From positions 4,278,001 through 4,342,000 of the forward strand of contig CBDFHN010000002.1 of the NCBI GenBank assembly GCA_965247735.1: DNA of 64,000 nt, in the 5' to 3' direction. The stretch's first letter is position 1. Each line of letters begins with the position of its first letter. The notes under the pieces are model-generated. The model was not told the DNA's origin and did no database searches. It saw only the letters and a program-made list of their open reading frames with translations. This stretch comes from JAOXRU01 sp965247735. GTDB taxonomy: Bacteria; Bacteroidota; Bacteroidia; Flavobacteriales; Flavobacteriaceae. Positions 54,579-62,789 of the stretch are shown piece by piece. Both the position numbers and the translations under genes were made by a program.

Positions 54579-55091
54579 ATGAACGGAATAACATTCATTG
54601 AGAATTTTATTGATAATCCAACCGAATTGTTTCATAAACTAAAAAACAATGTTGAATGGGACGAAAGAATGTCTGCTCGAAAAACTGCAAGTTATGGAAA
54701 AGTGTATAACTATTCTCAAATAAGTTATCCTTTCCGAGAATTTACCGTTGAACTGAATACAATTATTGAATCAATTAATAATACACTTAATTTCAAGCCA
54801 AATAATTGCTTGATTAATTATTATTTGGATGGAAAATCTAAAATGGGATTTCATTCAGACCAAATTGACATATTACACGAAAGCACAGGAGTTGGAATAG
54901 TATCAATCGGAGAAACTCGAATTTTAAGGTTTAGAAATATTGAGAACAGAGAGTTAATAAAGGATTTTGAACTTCCATCTGGCTCGTTTATTTATATGAC
55001 AGCCGAAATTCAAGACGAGTGGCAACACGCAATTCCAAAATCAGAAACCGAAAATGGACGAATGAGTTTGACATTTAGAAAAATGAAATAA
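54579..55091 (+). CDS. AlkB-like 2OG-Fe(II) oxygenase
   Basis: 170 residues. Iron ligands H92 and D94 in GFHSDQ and H150 in EWQHAIP; 2-oxoglutarate-binding R161 and nucleic-acid/lesion-site R167 in RMSLTFR; ligand-strand RILRFRN. This is the AlkB pattern (dealkylation of 1-methyladenine and 3-methylcytosine), so DNA or RNA repair is likely, although a different substrate is possible. Terminal inverted repeats GTCGGCAACAAT (54552-54563) and ATTGTGGCCGAC (55091-55102), 11 of 12 bases. The next gene begins inside the right repeat. Confidence 0.9.
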   Translation: MNGITFIENFIDNPTELFHKLKNNVEWDERMSARKTASYGKVYNYSQISYPFREFTVELNTIIESINNTLNFKPNNCLINYYLDGKSKMGFHSDQIDILHESTGVGIVSIGETRILRFRNIENRELIKDFELPSGSFIYMTAEIQDEWQHAIPKSETENGRMSLTFRKMK

Positions 55092-55093
55092 TT

Positions 55094-55525
55094 GTGGCCG
55101 ACATAAAGACTTTAATAAAAGATAAGTTTGTTCCAATTCTTTGCTTATTGAGAAAAGAAATGCTTCCAACAATGGCAACAATAAATCAATTTGAAAAAGC
55201 TAACAAGAATACTCGTGAAATCAAAAAATACATAAATTGGACTCAAAACAAAAATGAAATAGTGACTTATAATGGTTATGGAATGTTTGAATTAGAAATT
55301 CCAGCAAACTTTGACTTTCTAATTGATTTAAATGACCCAAATGGAGGTATTGAAATTAAGTCTACTATTAAACAAACTATGTGGAATGGAATGCTTCCTT
55401 TAAACATTATAAACCTTGGATATAAAACATCTTGCGTAATCGAATTTGAACGTGGAATTCCAGAAAGGTTGAAAGAGTTAGAATATTACGATAAATCTGA
55501 TTTTAAATTGAGGTTTGCTCTTTGA
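55094..55525 (+). CDS. Hypothetical protein
   Basis: 143 residues from a GTG that lies inside the right inverted repeat of the AlkB cassette. Segments include NKNEIVTYNGYGMFELEIPANF and WNGMLPLNIINLGYKTS (in parts); no domain recognised. The position of the start in the repeat suggests that this gene was placed behind the AlkB unit by a later event, or that its original start was further upstream and is lost. Confidence 0.6.
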   Translation: MADIKTLIKDKFVPILCLLRKEMLPTMATINQFEKANKNTREIKKYINWTQNKNEIVTYNGYGMFELEIPANFDFLIDLNDPNGGIEIKSTIKQTMWNGMLPLNIINLGYKTSCVIEFERGIPERLKELEYYDKSDFKLRFAL

Positions 55526-55564
55526 AATAAGGCTCACAAGGAAATTATATTAAATGATAGAAAA

Positions 55565-55808
55565 ACTGTGACTAACCATGGCTTCTATGTAAAGCCTTAA
55601 TCAAGTGCTGTAAAGTTAATATTTTAATTGCAATTATTTCCTGATGTTGATTTTGTGATGTGGAGTTGTTGATGATTGCTTTTAAGTACTGTATTGATTG
55701 TGATTGTATGTTTTACTGCAGTATTAGTATATATTATCTGTATGTTTTTTATATTTGGGTAGATTTAGGAGAAAAGGCTACAATGTGGTGTTTATTAATT
55801 AGTTGTAT
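55565..55808 (+). promoter_or_regulatory. Promoter/leader repeat copy E (before MORN gene)
   Basis: Begins ACTAACCATGGCTTC and TATGTAAAGCCTTAATC, includes AAAGTTAATATTTTAATTGC, and has the -7 box TATATTTG at 55750-55757, 75 bases before the ATG. Ends at AATTAG|TTGTATA. Confidence 0.8.
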
Positions 55809-55831
55809 ATAATTTAATAAAAAACCTAGTA

Positions 55832-56914
55832 ATGAAAAAGACTTTTTTATTTCTGTTGATAATAGTATCATTTTCTTGTCAAGATGATATAAGGAATAAA
55901 AAATTTAGAAATTCAAATTATGTCTTTCATCAAGAAGATGGAAAAGAAGGGAAATGGGTAAAAGTGGTCGCTAATTCAGAAATGGATTTCTCTAAATCAA
56001 AAGCCACATATTTTTTTGATAATGGAAATCGTTATGCCGAATTAACTGTTTTGGATGGTTTCCCAAATAGAATTTCTAGATTTTATGATACAGATGGCAA
56101 TCTCAAATTAATTGAAAAGTATTTAAACGATTCACTTGTTTCTGAGAAATATTTAGATGGTCATTATAAAGCGTACTATTCAAATAAGGGAAATTTAAAG
56201 TTTGAGGGTGATATAGAGAAAAACATAAAAGAGGGCACATGGGTTTATTATAAAGAAGATGGTGAAACTGTAAAATATGCAATTCCCTTTGTTGAAAATT
56301 TGGCTAACGGACTTCGTAATGACTATTATGATACAGGAGATCTTAAGGTTTCCATCTATTATAAAGGAGGGAAAAAGAATGGAAAAGCTATCCATTATTA
56401 TAAAAACAAGCAGATTAAAGAAAGTAAAACTTACAGAAACAATGTAGAGTATGGTAAGGTTCGTAAATATTATGAAGAAGGTTCAATTAAATATTCCGGA
56501 AATTATTGGAATGGAAAAGAAATAGATACCTGTAGGAGATATTACCCAAATGGAACTCTCAAAAAAATATTTATTTGTGTCTCTGATACTTTAAATAACC
56601 ATTTCGAAGGAAAATTACATAGTTATTATCCATCTGGCATTTCAAAAGCATATATGGAATTAACAAACTACAAATTAAATGGAATAGCTAAGACCTACAA
56701 TGAAGATGGAAAATTAACTGAATATTGGACAACCGATAATGATGAAACAACAGGAGCATTTGCAGAATATTACGATAATGGAAAAGCAAAAATCATTGGA
56801 AATTACAAATCAGGGTACTATGATAAAGAAATAAAATATTATAATAAAAATGGTGTTTTAACTAAAACAGTAAATTACCAAGAGGGTACAGCTTTAGATT
56901 CCATAACGTATTAA
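55832..56914 (+). CDS. MORN/YwqK-repeat lipoprotein
   Basis: 360 residues. Lipoprotein signal (SFSC, Cys near 16). At least ten MORN-like repeats with the periodic (Y/F)YDxGxLK...YxxGxxxG pattern: YYDTGDLKVSIYYKGGKKNGK, YYEEGSIKYSGNYWNGKE, YYPNGTLKK, YYDNGKAKIIGNYKSGYY and others. Such proteins are labelled YwqK-family antitoxin in databases, with no proven role here. Flanking inverted repeats match at 10 of 13 bases (55803-55815 / 56941-56953), the differences being C/T. Confidence 0.85.
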   Translation: MKKTFLFLLIIVSFSCQDDIRNKKFRNSNYVFHQEDGKEGKWVKVVANSEMDFSKSKATYFFDNGNRYAELTVLDGFPNRISRFYDTDGNLKLIEKYLNDSLVSEKYLDGHYKAYYSNKGNLKFEGDIEKNIKEGTWVYYKEDGETVKYAIPFVENLANGLRNDYYDTGDLKVSIYYKGGKKNGKAIHYYKNKQIKESKTYRNNVEYGKVRKYYEEGSIKYSGNYWNGKEIDTCRRYYPNGTLKKIFICVSDTLNNHFEGKLHSYYPSGISKAYMELTNYKLNGIAKTYNEDGKLTEYWTTDNDETTGAFAEYYDNGKAKIIGNYKSGYYDKEIKYYNKNGVLTKTVNYQEGTALDSITY

Positions 56915-56940
56915 AAACAACGGCTAAACAGAACGCAGTA

Positions 56941-57005
56941 AAACTACACACAATAACTAAGCGTTCGTGTGGTCGGTACCCCTCAGCATAAACACAGTGT
57001 TGACT
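56941..57005. other. Short attC-like site S2
   Basis: ATAACTAAGCGTTCGTGTGG is identical to site S1, followed by TCGGTAC and ending GTGTTGACT. The middle differs and pairs less well than in S1. Confidence 0.6.
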
Positions 57006-57355
57006 GAACTGAGTGAAATGTAATTGGGAAATTGCTGTGGGTTTTAGGTAAATGCTATTGTGCTTAGAATCTTCTTTTAGAGTCTTTTTGGTAAAGAAAT
57101 ACTGTTTGGAGATTGCTTTGACTAATGCTTTGTAATGATGGGAAAAGGAAGATAACTCATTACTACTTGGTGAGCATAACACTTGTTACCGATAAATATG
57201 ATTGTAAATTAATATTAATACTTAGATTTGTAGAGCAAGAGTCGTGTTATAAGAAACTATCAAGCAGGTTCTGTAATAGGTTTTTAGGGTAAAATTATCT
57301 TTACCTATTCAATATCAAATCTGTTAGCTGTAATTTAAAAAACATCTAAAATTAA
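57006..57355. other. Gene-free stretch before the CbrC-like gene
   Basis: No ORF of interest. A TATCTTTA sequence about 57308-57315 is a near match to the -7 box. GTTAGCTGTAATTT at about 57328 is a candidate cassette left end, but only a weak right-end partner is visible. Confidence 0.35.
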
Positions 57356-57901
57356 ATGGAGTTACCTAAATTTAAATATAGTCCGAATGCTTATAAATTG
57401 GATTTATTCGATAAGGTTGAAGGAACTTGTTCTATATGTGAGCAAAAAAGAAATTTAAAATATAACAGTTCCTTTTATAGCGTTGATGAGCCTGAATATA
57501 TTTGTCCTTGGTGCATTGTAAACGGAAAAGCTTCTGAAAAATATGACGGTGAATTTAATGATTATTGTGGAGTTGAAGGGGTTTCTCCAGACCCAAATAA
57601 ATCAGAACCCACTATCCCGAAAGAACAATTATTAGAAGTATGCTGTAAAACGCCAAGTTATTCTTCTTGGCAACAAGAACAATGGTTATCTCATTGTAAC
57701 GAACCTTGCGCATTTGTAGGATATGCTGATGCTAAAACCATAGCCCCAATACTTGAAGAGCTTAAAGATGATATAGAAAATAAGATAGGGTTTGATTCTA
57801 ATTATATTAAAGAATATCTCTCCAAAGATGGACATTTAGTTGGATATTTATTTAAGTGCGTGAAATGCAACAAACACAGATTGCATGCAGATTGTGATTA
57901 A
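57356..57901 (+). CDS. CbrC-family protein
   Basis: 181 residues, soluble, Cys-rich. Begins LPKFKYSPNAYKLDLF, then CSICEQKR, CPWCIVNGKAS, DPNKSEPTIPKEQLLEV and a terminal CVKCNKHRLHADCD, the layout of the CbrC/UPF0167 family (in E. coli linked to colicin E2 tolerance). The CxxC pairs probably bind zinc. Its role in this organism is unknown, but it fits a defence or toxin-resistance cargo. Confidence 0.88.
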   Translation: MELPKFKYSPNAYKLDLFDKVEGTCSICEQKRNLKYNSSFYSVDEPEYICPWCIVNGKASEKYDGEFNDYCGVEGVSPDPNKSEPTIPKEQLLEVCCKTPSYSSWQQEQWLSHCNEPCAFVGYADAKTIAPILEELKDDIENKIGFDSNYIKEYLSKDGHLVGYLFKCVKCNKHRLHADCD

Positions 57902-58095
57902 AAAAAACTACTGTCAATGGCATGCAGATGGTCTCCTGCTCGTGAAGTCGTCAGGCTTGTTGGCGTGATAAATAGAAGTAGATTGCTTCGTGCTTCGGGA
58001 TGACAATGAGAATTAAAAAACGGAACATACCTTTTATCAATAATATGGGGTTTGTGTTTAGACATCCGTTAGCAATCATAAAAAAAACTAAGGAA
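57902..58095. other. Spacer before the epimerase gene
   Basis: Contains TCTCCTGCTCGTGAAGTCGT and AGATTGCTTCGTGCTTCGGG, GC-richer than its surroundings. The second resembles a dispersed intergenic repeat of flavobacteria that I recall, but no second copy is in the window. Confidence 0.35.
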
Positions 58096-59076
58096 TTGGA
58101 AAAGATATTAATAATAGGAGGTACAAATTTTATTGGACGCAATTTAGTTGAACAATTAAAGGATGATGGTAAATTTGAATTAACATTACTTAATAGAGGT
58201 ATTACTAATGTTAATTTATTTCCGGATGTAAAAAAAATAAAAGGGGATAGAAACGCAAAGGAGGTAGCTGAACTTGTAAAGGGGAATTGGGATTATATTA
58301 TTGATTTATCTTGCTACTTTCCAAAATCGTTGGAATATATACTAAGTTCGGTATCTAGTGATTTAAAAAAGTACATATTTATTTCAACGGTTTCTGTATA
58401 TGAGGACGAAGACCAAAGATTAAAAGATGAATCGGCAAGAACGCAATTGTTTACAAAAGATATTTATGATGACCATACACCAGAAACGTATGGAAAAAGG
58501 AAAGTTGCTTGCGAGGCGTTATTAAAATTAAGCGGAGTTAATTATACAATTTTTAGACCTGCATTAGTATATGGAAAATATGATAATACGGATAGGTTTT
58601 ATTATTGGTTACATCAGGTTAAAAAATACAAAAACGTAGTATTGCCTAATAATGGAGTCCAAAATATCTCATTAACATATGTGCAAGATTTAATAAATTT
58701 AATAGTTTTATCTATCGATGGAAGTGAGGATAGAAATATTTACAATAGTATTAGTCACCCTGAAATAAATATCGCAGAGATTATAGCTATTGCAAGTAAA
58801 GTGTTGGGGAAATCACCTAAAAGAATAAACGTATCTGGTAAATATTTGTTGGCTAATAATATAGCTGAATGGACGGGAATGCCATTATGGATAAATTCTA
58901 ATTATGATACTCAAGACAATAAGAAAATACAGAAGGCATATAACTTGGAGATAGTCCAGTTAGAAGAGAGTATTAAAGCTACAATTGGGTATTATCAAGA
59001 TATGAATTGGTACGAACCAAAATATGGTATGACAAGAATAAAGCAGTTAGAATTGATGAATGGTTGTAAAGAATAA
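58096..59076 (+). CDS. NAD-dependent epimerase/dehydratase family protein
   Basis: 326 residues from the TTG at 58096, which gives the family-like start LEKILIIGGTNFIGRNLVE; an ATG at 58000 would add 32 residues reaching into the GC-rich spacer. Short-chain dehydrogenase fold with GGTNFIGR nucleotide loop and FISTVSVYED, followed by YGKRKVACEALL, where Y and K fit the catalytic YxxxK. Resembles the sugar-epimerase/chloroplast-RNA-binding-like branch of extended SDRs; substrate unknown. Confidence 0.85.
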   Translation: MEKILIIGGTNFIGRNLVEQLKDDGKFELTLLNRGITNVNLFPDVKKIKGDRNAKEVAELVKGNWDYIIDLSCYFPKSLEYILSSVSSDLKKYIFISTVSVYEDEDQRLKDESARTQLFTKDIYDDHTPETYGKRKVACEALLKLSGVNYTIFRPALVYGKYDNTDRFYYWLHQVKKYKNVVLPNNGVQNISLTYVQDLINLIVLSIDGSEDRNIYNSISHPEINIAEIIAIASKVLGKSPKRINVSGKYLLANNIAEWTGMPLWINSNYDTQDNKKIQKAYNLEIVQLEESIKATIGYYQDMNWYEPKYGMTRIKQLELMNGCKE

Positions 59077-59090
59077 AAAGAAGATTTAGT

Positions 59091-59139
59091 ATAACTAATA
59101 CTTGTGTGATTGGTAGGTTTCAGCATAATTATGTTAGAT
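59091..59139. other. Short attC-like site S3
   Basis: ATAACTAATACTTGTGTGAT followed by TGGTA...CAGCATAATTAT and ending GTTAGAT, a perfect match to the integron core GTTRRRY. Homologous to S2 in order and spacing with many substitutions. Confidence 0.5.
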
Positions 59140-59356
59140 CCTAAATTAAGTAAAATAACATTACCTAAATGCATAGGGGAGGAGGTACTATTGTATTTGT
59201 GAATCTTCTTTTTTTGAAGTTCTTTCTCTGGTACTCGCCTAAGAAAAATGGTTAGTAGTGATAATACTTAGAAGAGTGTATATAACGCAATTAAAGTAAT
59301 ATATAGTAACAGTATAGGCAATACGATAACTAGTAGTTGTAGATAATCAAAGAAAT
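59140..59356. other. Gene-free stretch
   Basis: No ORF, RNA or repeat recognised. Confidence 0.3.
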
Positions 59357-59611
59357 ATGGCAACAGATGGAACTAAAATAATTGACGGTGATACAGCTCA
59401 CGATACATATTGGGGAATTATGAACCTTTATGATAGTGGTGCTGAATTGGAAATGATTCTGAATGAGATTCCCCTAGTACAAGAAGAATACTTTGATGAT
59501 TTTGATAACGAAACTTATGTGACTAGTTGTGGGCTAGCATATTGGGAATTGGGTATAATGACTGCCGAAAGAATTGGATATATTAAGGAGATAATTAGTA
59601 AAGATATTTGA
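59357..59611 (+). CDS. Small acidic hypothetical protein (DUF4259-like start)
   Basis: 84 residues, strongly acidic. The start GTKIIDGDTAHDTYWGIM resembles the GTGxFENDTALDW opening of DUF4259-like proteins often found in immunity loci, but it is short. The stop overlaps the TTG start of the next gene (TTGA), so the two are translationally coupled. Confidence 0.6.
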   Translation: MATDGTKIIDGDTAHDTYWGIMNLYDSGAELEMILNEIPLVQEEYFDDFDNETYVTSCGLAYWELGIMTAERIGYIKEIISKDI

Positions 59612-60177
59612 ATAAAATTGAGAAAACAAATGAAAAGGTAAGAAAGCGAAAAAAGTACAGAAAAGTAACCAACTTCATTTTTAGCGAAAATGCTGTACTA
59701 ACTTTTAAATTATCAAATAATGAATATGCAGTAACGTGTTGTGTTAAAATTGACCAGTATCGTGGAAGCTGTAATTATTGGTTTGTACCAATTACTTATA
59801 AGTCAACTACAAAGCCGACAATTGAAGAGGTAATGGAATCCGAAATCTTAGGAAGAACTATTGGAAGTAGCTTTAGTAGAGAACAAACACAAGCATCTCA
59901 GCCAGGAATTGAAAAAGTTTGGAACTATGTTGGAGGGAAACCAAATTTCTGCTTTGGTTTTGCTATTCAAGGAATTGAACATAAATATTTACTTACGATT
60001 AAAGATAAATTCGAAAAGATTGGAGAATTAAATATTTTAGAAGGACTTAAAAAAGTAGGCTCTTTTGGATATGAAAATACATATAAGCGGTATGATGAGA
60101 CATACACTGAATTGGATAATCAAATTAAAATATTTGGTTATAAAAAATACCCGATTAAGATTGTCATTAATGAATAA
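59608..60177 (+). CDS. Hypothetical protein, possible Imm26-like immunity protein
   Basis: 189 residues, TTG start overlapping the preceding stop. A basic N-terminal region KVRKRKKYRKVTNF precedes beta-rich segments (AVLTFKLSNNEYAVTCCVKIDQYRGSCNYWF in parts). The general look recalls Imm26-type immunity proteins; this is weak. Paired with the DUF4259-like gene it may be immunity cargo without its toxin. Confidence 0.6.
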   Translation: MNKIEKTNEKVRKRKKYRKVTNFIFSENAVLTFKLSNNEYAVTCCVKIDQYRGSCNYWFVPITYKSTTKPTIEEVMESEILGRTIGSSFSREQTQASQPGIEKVWNYVGGKPNFCFGFAIQGIEHKYLLTIKDKFEKIGELNILEGLKKVGSFGYENTYKRYDETYTELDNQIKIFGYKKYPIKIVINE

Positions 60178-60261
60178 AAAAGCCCATAATACTGTGTATT
60201 AAATCATAACAATCTACATTTTATAGACTGGACAATTATATGACATTAGAAACAAAACAAA

Positions 60262-61662
60262 ATGAATGAAACAAGACGAGAATACCTCAAACGAATAAAT
60301 TTCGTCTTGGATTTTATTGAAAAGAACCTTGATGCTGACTTATCGCTTGAGTATTTAGCAGAAAAGGCTAATTATTCTGCTTACCATTTTCATAGAGTTT
60401 TTTTAACAGTAGTTAATGAAAGATTAAATGAATTTATCAATAGAAAACGGATTGAACGTATTGCATCAATTCTACTAGTGGATCCAAATATTACTTTAAA
60501 AGATGTAGCTTATAAATATGGATTCAATAGCGATAATTCTTTTTCAAGAGCATTTAAAAAGTACTATGGTGTTAGTCCAACTAAATTTAAATCTGAAGGA
60601 AAAAAATTACTTAGCAAGATTGGTATAGAGCCTTTCTCATCCGAAAAATACATTTGTTCCATTGATAATATTAAACAATGGATTATAATGGATACACAAT
60701 TAGCAATAAAAGAACTTCCAGAATTAAAGCTTGCTAGTATATCTCATATTGGAGATTTTGATAAAGCTGGTAATATGTTTCAAAAATTAATGGAATGGGG
60801 ACATCGAAAAAAGGTATTGACAACTTCAAACTTCAAAGCAATTACTATTTATCACGATAACCCTAACGTTACTCAAAGTTCGAAATTGAGATTCAGCACT
60901 TGTGTAACCATTAGTGAGAACATTAGTGCAGATGGAGAAATTAGACAAATAAATTTAAAAAAAGGAATTTATGCAGTTGGTCATTTTGAAATTAAAGCAG
61001 AAGAAATTTCAAAGGCGTGGAAGAATATGTGCATCTGGGTCATTGAAAATGGCTATGAATTTAGAGATGGGGACTATTTTGAAGTGTATTATAATGACCA
61101 CAGAACACATCCTGAGCAAAAATTTATATTAGAGATTTGTATTCCACTTGAAAGAAAGGACAACATTAAAATTGAAGAAACGAACAATGTAGATTTTTTA
61201 GATTACAAGCAACAAAATAATCAATGTGAAGAAAATTTAGATTATCATCAATTGATAAACTATATGAAAGAGTTAAGGACATTTTTTGATAAAGAATATG
61301 ATACCTATTTTAAACTTGGGAATATTTACCAAGGAAATCCTGATTTCTCCTATTTTTCCCTAACAACGGAAGAATTGAAAAAACAAAAACTTAAGTTTGT
61401 TATTGTCTTAGATCACAAGGCGTTATGTTTTTCGATTTGCTTATCTGGTCAAAATAAAAGTATTCGAAAAAAGTATTGGAATATTTTTAGAGATAGTGAT
61501 TGGAACAAATATCATTTGGCAGAATCAATTGATGATAGTTTGTCAATTATTGACCAAACCATTGTGGAAGAGCCTGATTTTAGCAATAAAATAAATTTGA
61601 CAGAACAGATTGAAAAAGAATCATTAAAATTTATAAACAAAATTAAAGAGATATTTGAATGA
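60262..61662 (+). CDS. AraC-type regulator fused to GyrI-like and DUF7000-like domains
   Basis: 466 residues in three parts: an AraC HTH pair (about 1-110; LSLEYLAEKANYSAYHFHRVF and LKDVAYKYGFNSDNSFSRAFKKYYG), a GyrI/SoxR effector-binding domain (about 140-300; RFSTCVTISENI, KGIYAVGHFEI, FEVYYNDHRTHPEQKF) and a C-terminal region resembling DUF7000 (about 320-460; YMKELRTFFDKEYDTYFKLG, CFSICLSGQNKSIRKKYW). The first two together are typical of ligand-responsive regulators; the third is normally a separate protein, so this may be a fusion. Confidence 0.85.
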   Translation: MNETRREYLKRINFVLDFIEKNLDADLSLEYLAEKANYSAYHFHRVFLTVVNERLNEFINRKRIERIASILLVDPNITLKDVAYKYGFNSDNSFSRAFKKYYGVSPTKFKSEGKKLLSKIGIEPFSSEKYICSIDNIKQWIIMDTQLAIKELPELKLASISHIGDFDKAGNMFQKLMEWGHRKKVLTTSNFKAITIYHDNPNVTQSSKLRFSTCVTISENISADGEIRQINLKKGIYAVGHFEIKAEEISKAWKNMCIWVIENGYEFRDGDYFEVYYNDHRTHPEQKFILEICIPLERKDNIKIEETNNVDFLDYKQQNNQCEENLDYHQLINYMKELRTFFDKEYDTYFKLGNIYQGNPDFSYFSLTTEELKKQKLKFVIVLDHKALCFSICLSGQNKSIRKKYWNIFRDSDWNKYHLAESIDDSLSIIDQTIVEEPDFSNKINLTEQIEKESLKFINKIKEIFE

Positions 61663-61675
61663 TAAAAAAACATCC

Positions 61676-61920
61676 ACACAACAATAGCTCCTGTTTGAAG
61701 CCTTAACTGAGTACTGTAAAGTTAATATTTTAGTAGCAATTACCTTTTGATGTTGATTTTTGGTCATGAATTGTTGATGATTGCTTCTGAGATGTTTTTA
61801 AGTACTGTATTAATTATGATTGTATGTTTTACTGAAGTATTAGTATATATCTTCTGTATGTTTTTTATATTTGGGTAGCTAGAGGAGAGGAACTACTATG
61901 TGGTGTTTGTTAGCTGGTTA
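61676..61920 (+). promoter_or_regulatory. Promoter/leader repeat copy F (before AraC gene)
   Basis: Begins CAACAATAGCTCCTG, includes AAAGTTAATATTTTAGTAGC, has the -7 box TATATTTG at 61866-61873 and ends TGG|TTAGGCAACA; GTTAGGC is a perfect GTTRRRY core. The ATG is 68 bases after the box. Confidence 0.8.
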
Positions 61921-61940
61921 GGCAACATTTAAGGAATACC

Positions 61941-62729
61941 ATGAAAATAGAAAGAAAATTTGGAGAGTTAGAATATATAACAATAGAAAACCAAACAACT
62001 AGTTTTCCAAAACATTTTCACGAAACATTTTGTATTTCACTTATTCATAAAGGAATTGAACAAATTGATTTTGAAAATCAAAGTTTATTTACTGAAGCTG
62101 GCAGTATATCAATCACTAATCCTTATGAAATACACTCTAATCCGATAATAGATACTGATACTTATCTCAATTTCGATACTATATACATACCAAATAGTGT
62201 AATGAAATATGTTTTGAACGGAGAAAACATCAAATTTTTAAATAGGAAAATAACTAGTAAAAAAGTTAATAAATTGTTTTTAGAACTAAAAAGCGCTTTG
62301 GACACTAAAAATGATGAAATAATCGAATTTTACCTTTCTCAATTTGTTAATACTCTAAAACCTTATTCGCACGAAAATATACAAGAGTATTCAGAATTAA
62401 ATTTTGATAAGTTCAGTCAGATCAATGAGCATATTGAAAATCATATCCACAATAAATTTTGCTTAAATGAATTATCAAAAAAGGCAAGTATCAATAAATT
62501 TGGATTTGCCAAAAAGTTCAAAGCATTTACAGGAATGACTCCAATGAATTATATCTTAATGAGAAAAATATTTTCAAGCAAAAAGTTAATTGATTCAAAA
62601 TCAGAATTTACCGATATAGCATATCTATATAATTTTACCGATTTGGCACATTTTTCTAAAACCTTTAAACGTTTTATTGGAATTTCACCAAAGAAATATA
62701 AAGAAAGTGTAATTGGAAAAACAAAATAA
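61941..62729 (+). CDS. AraC family transcriptional regulator with cupin domain
   Basis: 262 residues. N-terminal cupin-type ligand domain (about 15-120; SFPKHFHETFCISLIHKGIEQIDF in parts) and C-terminal HTH pair (about 160-255; CLNELSKKASINKFGFAKKFKAFTGMTPMNYIL, FTDIAYLYNFTDLAHFSKTFKRFIGISPKKY in parts). A carbon- or metabolite-responsive activator by family; target unknown. Directly downstream of promoter repeat copy F. Confidence 0.9.
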   Translation: MKIERKFGELEYITIENQTTSFPKHFHETFCISLIHKGIEQIDFENQSLFTEAGSISITNPYEIHSNPIIDTDTYLNFDTIYIPNSVMKYVLNGENIKFLNRKITSKKVNKLFLELKSALDTKNDEIIEFYLSQFVNTLKPYSHENIQEYSELNFDKFSQINEHIENHIHNKFCLNELSKKASINKFGFAKKFKAFTGMTPMNYILMRKIFSSKKLIDSKSEFTDIAYLYNFTDLAHFSKTFKRFIGISPKKYKESVIGKTK

Positions 62730-62789
62730 CCAATATTATACAAGTAGTTACAATCTCTTAAAATTACATTTGGAAAAAACAGCAACCAA

